Positions 6,800-10,596 of a DNA stretch of 10,596 bases are shown here, one piece after another. The notes under the pieces were generated by a model, which did no database searches, was not told the DNA's origin, and saw only the letters and a program-made list of their open reading frames with translations. Made by a program: the position numbers and the translations under genes. This stretch comes from Acidiferrobacter sp. (GTDB lineage: Bacteria; Pseudomonadota; Gammaproteobacteria; Arenicellales; UBA868): assembly GCA_002694065.1 (NCBI GenBank), contig NZKZ01000148.1, positions 1 through 10,596 on the forward strand, given 5' to 3'. Every line of letters starts with the position of its first letter. Positions within the stretch are counted from its first letter, which is position 1.

Positions 6800-6826
6800 G
6801 TGAGGGCGCCAAGACGGTATTTCAAG
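6800..6826 (-). promoter_or_regulatory. Candidate heat-shock (sigma-32) promoter of lon
   Basis: The reverse strand reads CTTGAA (6826-6821), the core of the sigma-32 -35 element CTTGAA. After 14 bases comes CCCTCAC (6806-6800), a partial match to the CCCCAT-type -10. The spacing is right for sigma-32. It lies about 80 bases before the lon ATG and downstream of the clpX terminator. E. coli lon is a known sigma-32 gene, which supports the reading. A TATAGT at 6778-6773 might be a housekeeping -10 but lacks a good -35. Confidence 0.42.
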
Positions 6827-6848
6827 GCGTCAGGAACAAATGACACCC

Positions 6849-6885
6849 AAAAAAGAACACGCTAACCGCGAGTGCGGCTGGTGTT
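6849..6885 (-). terminator. Intrinsic terminator downstream of clpX
   Basis: In the transcribed direction, AACAC (6885-6881) pairs with GTGTT (6860-6856). Inside these, AGCCGC pairs with GCGGTT (one G-T wobble) around the loop ACTC, with a small internal loop between the two helices. The stem is followed by one C and then six T (6854-6849). This is a convincing Rho-independent terminator that separates the clpX transcript from lon. Confidence 0.7.
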
Positions 6886-6926
6886 ACCCGCCGGCCGTGC
6901 TGCGGCCATTGGCGCGGCAAAACAAG

Positions 6927-6938
6927 GGGCGACAGCCC
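6927..6938 (-). other. Short GC hairpin near the clpX 3' end
   Basis: GGGC/GCCC (6935-6938 with 6927-6930 on the reverse strand) has a four-base loop, followed in transcription by CTTGTTTTG. It lies about 28 bases after the clpX stop. The stem is short and the T tract interrupted, so it is at most a weak terminator ahead of the stronger one at 6849-6885. A further hairpin, GGCCG/CGGCC, is at 6893-6907 and has no T run. Confidence 0.28.
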
Positions 6939-6965
6939 AACAGCCGCTAACTCAAACGGAGAAAA

Positions 6966-8255
6966 TCAGGAGGACTGGCTGGAGACGCTTCTTTGAGCTT
7001 CTTCGTACATGAAGAGCGGCTGCGCGCCGGACTCGATCACATTGGCATCCACGGTGACGCGGGAAACATTATCCATCGAAGGCAATTCGAACATGGTCTC
7101 CAGAAGGGCTTTTTCGAGGATCGATCGCAGGCCGCGAGCACCGGTCTTCCGGGCAAGCGCCCGCTTGGCGATGGCGCTCAACGCGTCTTCCCTGATCTCA
7201 AGTTCGACCCCCTCGAGTTCGAACAATTTCTGGTACTGCTTGACGAGTGAATTCTTTGGCTCTGTCAAAATGGTCACCAAAGCATCCTCGTCGAGCTCTT
7301 CCAGAGTTGCTATCACTGGCATCCGGCCAACAAACTCAGGGATCAAGCCGTATTTGACCAGGTCTTCAGGCTCAAGGTCGTTGAGGAATTCCGTCACCCG
7401 TTTATCCTCGGTCTTGCTCTTGATATCAGCGCCAAAACCAATTCCGGATTTCTCCGAACGCTCCTGAATCACTCTCTCAAGTCCTGCAAACGCGCCGCCG
7501 CAGATGAACAGGACGTTGCGGGTATCGACTTGGAGAAATTCCTGCTGAGGATGCTTTCTGCCTCCCTGGGGCGGCACAGACGCAACCGTTCCCTCAATCA
7601 ACTTAAGCAGTGCCTGCTGCACACCTTCCCCGGACACGTCTCTGGTGATCGAAGGATTGTCCGCCTTGCGGGAGATCTTATCGATCTCGTCGATATAAAC
7701 GATCCCGACCTGAGCCTTCTCTACATCGTAATCGCATTTTTGCAGCAGCTTTTGAATAATGTTTTCGACGTCTTCGCCCACATAGCCCGCTTCCGTCAGC
7801 GTCGTCGCATCCGCGATGGTAAACGGCACGTTAAGCTCATGCGCCAGCGTTTCGGCCAAAAGCGTTTTCCCTGACCCGGTCGGGCCGATCATCAAGATAT
7901 TGCTCTTGGATATATCTACCTCAGCGGAAGCGCCGTTGACCTCTTCGTGCTCGATCCGCTTGTAGTGGTTGTAAACCGCGACGGAAAGGACTTTTTTGGC
8001 TTCGGCCTGGCCAATAACATAGTCATCCAGACGCTCACAGATCTCTCGCGGGGTGGGGTAGCGTGGACCGGAGGTCTCCGCACTGTCAGCTTCTTCGGCT
8101 TCCTCGCGAATAATCTCGTTGCACAGTTCGACACACTCGTCGCAGACAAACACAGACGGTCCGGCGATCAGTTTCCGAACCTCGTGCTGGCTCTTCCCGC
8201 AAAACGAGCAATACAGCAGTTTTTCGCCTTTCTTGTCTTCGTCGCCTTCGGCCAT
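6966..8255 (-). CDS. clpX: ClpX, AAA+ unfoldase subunit of the ClpXP protease
   Basis: ClpX forms a hexameric ring that recognises tagged substrates, unfolds them with ATP and feeds them to ClpP. The 429-residue product has the family length (E. coli 424). An N-terminal C4 zinc-binding domain has Cys16, Cys19, Cys38 and Cys41 (CSFC and CDEC). The AAA+ domain shows Walker A GPTGSGKT (124-131), pore loop 1 GYVG (157-160), Walker B IVYIDE (185-190), the RKH pore loop (233-235), the IGF ClpP-docking tripeptide (272-274), the arginine finger in PEFVGRMP (306-313) and sensor 2 in TGARGLR (371-377). All the key residues are intact. It lies 129 bases after clpP on the same strand, with a terminator-like hairpin between, and ends in a strong terminator before lon. 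The Shine-Dalgarno is weak (AGAGG 11 bases before the ATG). Confidence 0.98.
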   Translation of the reverse strand: MAEGDEDKKGEKLLYCSFCGKSQHEVRKLIAGPSVFVCDECVELCNEIIREEAEEADSAETSGPRYPTPREICERLDDYVIGQAEAKKVLSVAVYNHYKRIEHEEVNGASAEVDISKSNILMIGPTGSGKTLLAETLAHELNVPFTIADATTLTEAGYVGEDVENIIQKLLQKCDYDVEKAQVGIVYIDEIDKISRKADNPSITRDVSGEGVQQALLKLIEGTVASVPPQGGRKHPQQEFLQVDTRNVLFICGGAFAGLERVIQERSEKSGIGFGADIKSKTEDKRVTEFLNDLEPEDLVKYGLIPEFVGRMPVIATLEELDEDALVTILTEPKNSLVKQYQKLFELEGVELEIREDALSAIAKRALARKTGARGLRSILEKALLETMFELPSMDNVSRVTVDANVIESGAQPLFMYEEAQRSVSSQSS

Positions 8256-8339
8256 GAATCTTCGCGCCTCTGTCAGTGAAAAACCAGATGGATTCTGGCT
8301 TTATCCTGTTTTCCAGCCTCTAAAGATGCAAGTTTTGAG

Positions 8340-8374
8340 AAAAAATTGCAAGCGTCCGATTACCGCACACTCGC
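8340..8374 (-). terminator. Terminator-like hairpin between clpP and clpX
   Basis: In the transcribed direction GCGAGTGT (8374-8367) pairs with ACGCTTGC (8355-8348), eight pairs including two G-T wobbles, around an 11-base loop. It is followed by AATTTTTT with six T at 8345-8340. It starts 10 bases after the clpP stop. It resembles an intrinsic terminator or attenuator that would reduce read-through from clpP into clpX. The rest of the 8256-8384 gap shows no clear clpX promoter by eye; a GATAAA-like -10 lies near 8300-8310 with no good partner. Confidence 0.5.
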
Positions 8375-8384
8375 CGCAGCTGGA

Positions 8385-9020
8385 TCATTCGTCTTCACGA
8401 CTCTTTAACACCCGGTCCACGATTCCGTATTCAACCGCCTCATGTTCATCCATGAAATTATCCCGCTCTGTATCGGCACTGACAGCTTCGACGTCACGTC
8501 CTGTGTGTGAGGCAAGCACCTGGTTCAGCCTTTCTCGCAGTCGGAGAATCTCCCGAGCCTGGATATCAATATCGGTAGCCTGCCCCTGAAATCCGCCCCA
8601 GGGCTGGTGGATCATGATTCGGGCATGCGGCAGGGTAAAGCGCTTGCCCGGAGCACCGCCGGCCAGTATGACTGCGCCCATACTGGCAGCCTGACCCAGG
8701 CATACCGTACTGATATTCGGCCGAACAAACTGCATGGTGTCATAGATGGCCATGCCAGCATTCACAGCACCGCCCGGCGAATTGATGTAAAGGTGAATAT
8801 CCTTATCCGGATTTTCCGATTCAAGAAAGAGCAACTGCGCCACAATCAGGTTGGCCATATGGTCTTCGACCGGACCGACCATAAACACCACTCTTTCCTT
8901 AAGCAAACGCGAGTAGATGTCAAAGGCACGCTCGCCCCTTCCTGTGGTCTCAATGACCATCGGCACCAGGCCAAGGTTCTGTGCCGTCGCGAGTTCAGGG
9001 TCCTGAAATTTACTTGTCAT
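8385..9020 (-). CDS. clpP: ClpP, proteolytic subunit of the Clp proteases
   Basis: ClpP is a serine peptidase that assembles into a two-ring, 14-subunit barrel and degrades chains unfolded by ClpX or ClpA. The 211-residue product compares with 207 in E. coli. The catalytic triad is intact: Ser113 in GQAASMGA (109-116), His138 in MIHQPWGG (136-143) and Asp187 in DTERDNFM (183-190). The spacings of 25 and 49 residues equal those of E. coli. The oxyanion-side motif INSPGG is at 79-84. As in E. coli, the first dozen or so residues are probably a propeptide removed by self-cleavage. clpP starts 22 bases after the tig stop on the same strand, suggesting co-transcription. Its Shine-Dalgarno is poor, so translation may be coupled to that of tig. 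Confidence 0.98.
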   Translation of the reverse strand: MTSKFQDPELATAQNLGLVPMVIETTGRGERAFDIYSRLLKERVVFMVGPVEDHMANLIVAQLLFLESENPDKDIHLYINSPGGAVNAGMAIYDTMQFVRPNISTVCLGQAASMGAVILAGGAPGKRFTLPHARIMIHQPWGGFQGQATDIDIQAREILRLRERLNQVLASHTGRDVEAVSADTERDNFMDEHEAVEYGIVDRVLKSREDE

Positions 9021-9042
9021 ATTCTTTCACTCATCATTCAAA

Positions 9043-10386
9043 TTATTCTGCGTCACTTTTTTCGTCTTCTGCTGCTACTGTAGCAGGAGCCGGTGGACGC
9101 ATGAACTCTTCGAAACTCACGGTCGTGTCAGTGATGTTTGCCTCCTCGAGAAGCGCATCAATTGCCTGCTCTTCCACAATCACGGACTCTATCTGGGCAA
9201 GTCGACTCTTGTCTTCAAAATACCAGCGGACAAACTGCTCTGGGTCGCTGTAAGTCGAACCCATTTCCTCAACGCGTTCGCGTACCCGATCAGCATCCGG
9301 CTTGATTTCGAGCCGCTTTACGACGCCGTGCATCGCCAAGCCTAAGCGCACCCGACGATAGGCCTCGTCCAGGTAGTTCGCCCGATCAATGGGCGCATCA
9401 TGGGGCAGACCCTGCTGCTCCAGTTGTTGGCGCACTGCCATAATGGATCGGTTGATCTCTTCGTCGACAAGGGCGGAGGGTGCCTCAAATTCGTTATCTT
9501 TCATCAACGCCTCAAGAACCGCTTGTCGCACCTGAGCACGGGCACGCTGATCACGCTCACGCTCAAGACTGGTTCGGATCTCCTGACGAAACGCCGATTC
9601 CGATCCGTCCTCCACCCCAAAGGTTCGAACAAAGTCCTCGTCGATTTCGGGCACCTTCGGCGCTCCGACTTCCTTCACGCTGATCTTGAACTCGGCAGCT
9701 TTACCGGCCACCTGGGCGCCGGGATAATCCTCAGGGAAAGTCAGCTGCAGCGTCACTTCTTCCCCGGCTCGAGTGCCGGTAACCCCGGACTCAAATTCGG
9801 GCAGGAGCGCGCCCTTGCCCAAGACCACTGGATAATCTTTCGCTTCGCCCCCCTCGAAAACCTCGCCGTCTACGCGGCCCTCAAAATCAATCAGGACCCG
9901 ATCACCTTCTTCCGACGCTTTCTCGGCAGCTTCGTAGGTCGTTCGCTGCTCGCGCAGGGTCTCGATAGTCCGGTCAATGTCATCATCGACCACCTCGCAG
10001 GTCTGACGTTCAATCGGCATGTCCCGAATGTCAGTGCGCGGCACTTCCGGAAAGACTTCAAAATTGGCAATGAACTCGAGGTCCTCACCCCGCGTCAGGT
10101 TTTTGGGCTCGATCGAGGGGGGTCCCGCTGCATCCAGAGACTCGCCGTTTATCGCCTCCATGTAACTTGAACTGATGATCTCATCGGCCGCCTCGGCCAA
10201 TGCCTGATCGGCAAAACGTGACTCGATGACCTTCATCGGAATCTTGCCTGGTCGGAAGCCTGGAATTTTTGCGGTGCGCGCCAAACGCTTAAGCCGCGCC
10301 GCCACGGCACCGTCCAGTTGTTCGGCGGGCACCTTTACGGTCATCTTCCGGCCAATTGCGCCTGTTGTTTCTACGGATACGTCCAT
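9043..10386 (-). CDS. tig: Trigger factor, ribosome-associated chaperone and peptidyl-prolyl isomerase
   Basis: Trigger factor binds ribosomal protein L23 at the exit tunnel and shields nascent chains. The 447-residue product compares with 432 in E. coli. The N-terminal ribosome-binding domain (about residues 1-115) opens with MDVSVETTGAIGR and has the ribosome-docking signature GFRPGKIP at 43-50. An FKBP-type isomerase domain follows at about 160-245, from the EGDRVLIDFEG strand to FKISVKEV. The C-terminal helical chaperone body runs from about 250 to 430 and ends in an acidic, proline- and alanine-rich tail. The ATG start is fixed by the family's N-terminus; an AGG seven bases upstream is a partial Shine-Dalgarno. 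The 127-base gap to tRNA-Leu holds only a weak promoter candidate, TTGGCT with TGTAAG 18 bases on. It is the first gene of a probable tig-clpP(-clpX) unit. Confidence 0.97.
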   Translation of the reverse strand: MDVSVETTGAIGRKMTVKVPAEQLDGAVAARLKRLARTAKIPGFRPGKIPMKVIESRFADQALAEAADEIISSSYMEAINGESLDAAGPPSIEPKNLTRGEDLEFIANFEVFPEVPRTDIRDMPIERQTCEVVDDDIDRTIETLREQRTTYEAAEKASEEGDRVLIDFEGRVDGEVFEGGEAKDYPVVLGKGALLPEFESGVTGTRAGEEVTLQLTFPEDYPGAQVAGKAAEFKISVKEVGAPKVPEIDEDFVRTFGVEDGSESAFRQEIRTSLERERDQRARAQVRQAVLEALMKDNEFEAPSALVDEEINRSIMAVRQQLEQQGLPHDAPIDRANYLDEAYRRVRLGLAMHGVVKRLEIKPDADRVRERVEEMGSTYSDPEQFVRWYFEDKSRLAQIESVIVEEQAIDALLEEANITDTTVSFEEFMRPPAPATVAAEDEKSDAE

Positions 10387-10473
10387 CGTGCAGCCTGCCT
10401 TACTTTCTTGCTTGAATTTATCCTGCGCTCGGGGGATCTTTCCCGATCACAGGGCTTACATCCTCGTCGTTAC

Positions 10474-10493
10474 GTCAGAGCCAAACGCCTGAC
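10474..10493 (-). other. Hairpin downstream of tRNA-Leu
   Basis: GTCAG (10474-10478) pairs with CTGAC (10489-10493); the stem can be extended by two GC pairs past a single-base bulge. It starts 20 bases beyond the tRNA-Leu 3' end in the transcribed direction. No T tract follows, so it is not a standard terminator. It may be part of the tRNA trailer or of the tig leader. Confidence 0.35.
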
Positions 10494-10513
10494 CCAATTA
10501 CTCCGCGGAAGGT

Positions 10514-10596
10514 TGGTGCGAAAGGGGAGACTCGAACTCCCACGGGTTGCCCCACTGGCACCTAAAACCAGCGCGTCTACCAATTCCGCCACTTTC
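10514..10596 (-). tRNA. tRNA-Leu (anticodon UAG), missing its first two bases at the right edge
   Basis: The reverse strand gives a class II tRNA with a long variable arm, the mark of Leu, Ser and Tyr tRNAs. The 3' acceptor strand CTTTCGC with encoded ACCA implies a 5' end GCGAAAG, of which only GAAAG is inside the window. The D arm reads GGCGGAATTGGTAGACGC. The anticodon stem CTGGT/GCCAG encloses loop TTTAGGT with anticodon TAG. The variable arm is a short hairpin around GGGGCAACCC. The T arm carries GAGTTCGAGTCTC. The implied full length is 85 bases, equal to E. coli leuW. It decodes CUA and related CUN codons. Confidence 0.95.

Noticed and set aside
9400..10170. Open frame of 256 codons on the plus strand opposite tig
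   Set aside because: It is fully antisense to trigger factor, whose translation is intact and matches its family along its length. The antisense product shows no recognisable domain.
1..10596. A new defence, mobile or biosynthetic system hidden in the window
   Set aside because: All large coding regions belong to well-known families in a conserved order. The gaps are short and hold promoter, terminator and hairpin elements only.

Overview
The window is a stretch of core chromosome from a gammaproteobacterium. The gene order is tRNA-Leu(UAG), tig, clpP, clpX, lon, hupB, tRNA-Val(UAC), tRNA-Asp(GUC), ppiD, with fabI converging on ppiD. This is the arrangement known from Pseudomonas aeruginosa and many other gammaproteobacteria. 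Protein length and residue numbering follow the Escherichia coli family members closely, for example Tyr156/Lys163 in FabI and the Ser/His/Asp spacing of ClpP. RsmJ, which is largely gammaproteobacterial, at the left edge fits as well. Base composition is moderately GC-rich by eye. I cannot name the genus. I see no insertion sequence, prophage, CRISPR array or accessory island.

Layout, left to right. Bases 1-513 hold the N-terminal part of rsmJ (16S rRNA methyltransferase, minus strand, running off the left edge). It is divergent from fabI (590-1384, plus strand, enoyl-ACP reductase). fabI meets ppiD (1411-3324, minus, membrane-anchored periplasmic foldase) tail to tail with only 26 bases between the stop codons. 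From there to the right edge everything is on the minus strand. Next come tRNA-Asp (3453-3529), tRNA-Val (3576-3651) and hupB (3665-3937, HU-beta), so in transcription order hupB is followed after 13 bases by the two tRNAs. A 357-base gap (3938-4294) carries a strong hupB promoter, a long leader and hairpins. lon (4295-6718) follows, then a 247-base gap with a heat-shock-like lon promoter and a clpX terminator. clpX (6966-8255), a 129-base gap with a terminator-like hairpin, clpP (8385-9020) and tig (9043-10386) come next. A tRNA-Leu (10514-10596) lacks only its first two bases at the right edge.

How the genes work together: this is a protein quality-control cluster. Trigger factor meets nascent chains at the ribosome. 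ClpX unfolds substrates for the ClpP protease, and Lon degrades damaged and regulatory proteins in the cytoplasm. PpiD helps fold proteins leaving the Sec translocon on the periplasmic side. HU compacts DNA and is a known Lon substrate in E. coli. FabI (fatty acid elongation) and RsmJ (ribosome modification) are ordinary housekeeping neighbours.

I found no undescribed system. The points worth a second look are regulatory: the hupB-tRNA junction, the hairpin between the tRNAs, the terminator-like element between clpP and clpX, and the separate lon transcription unit.
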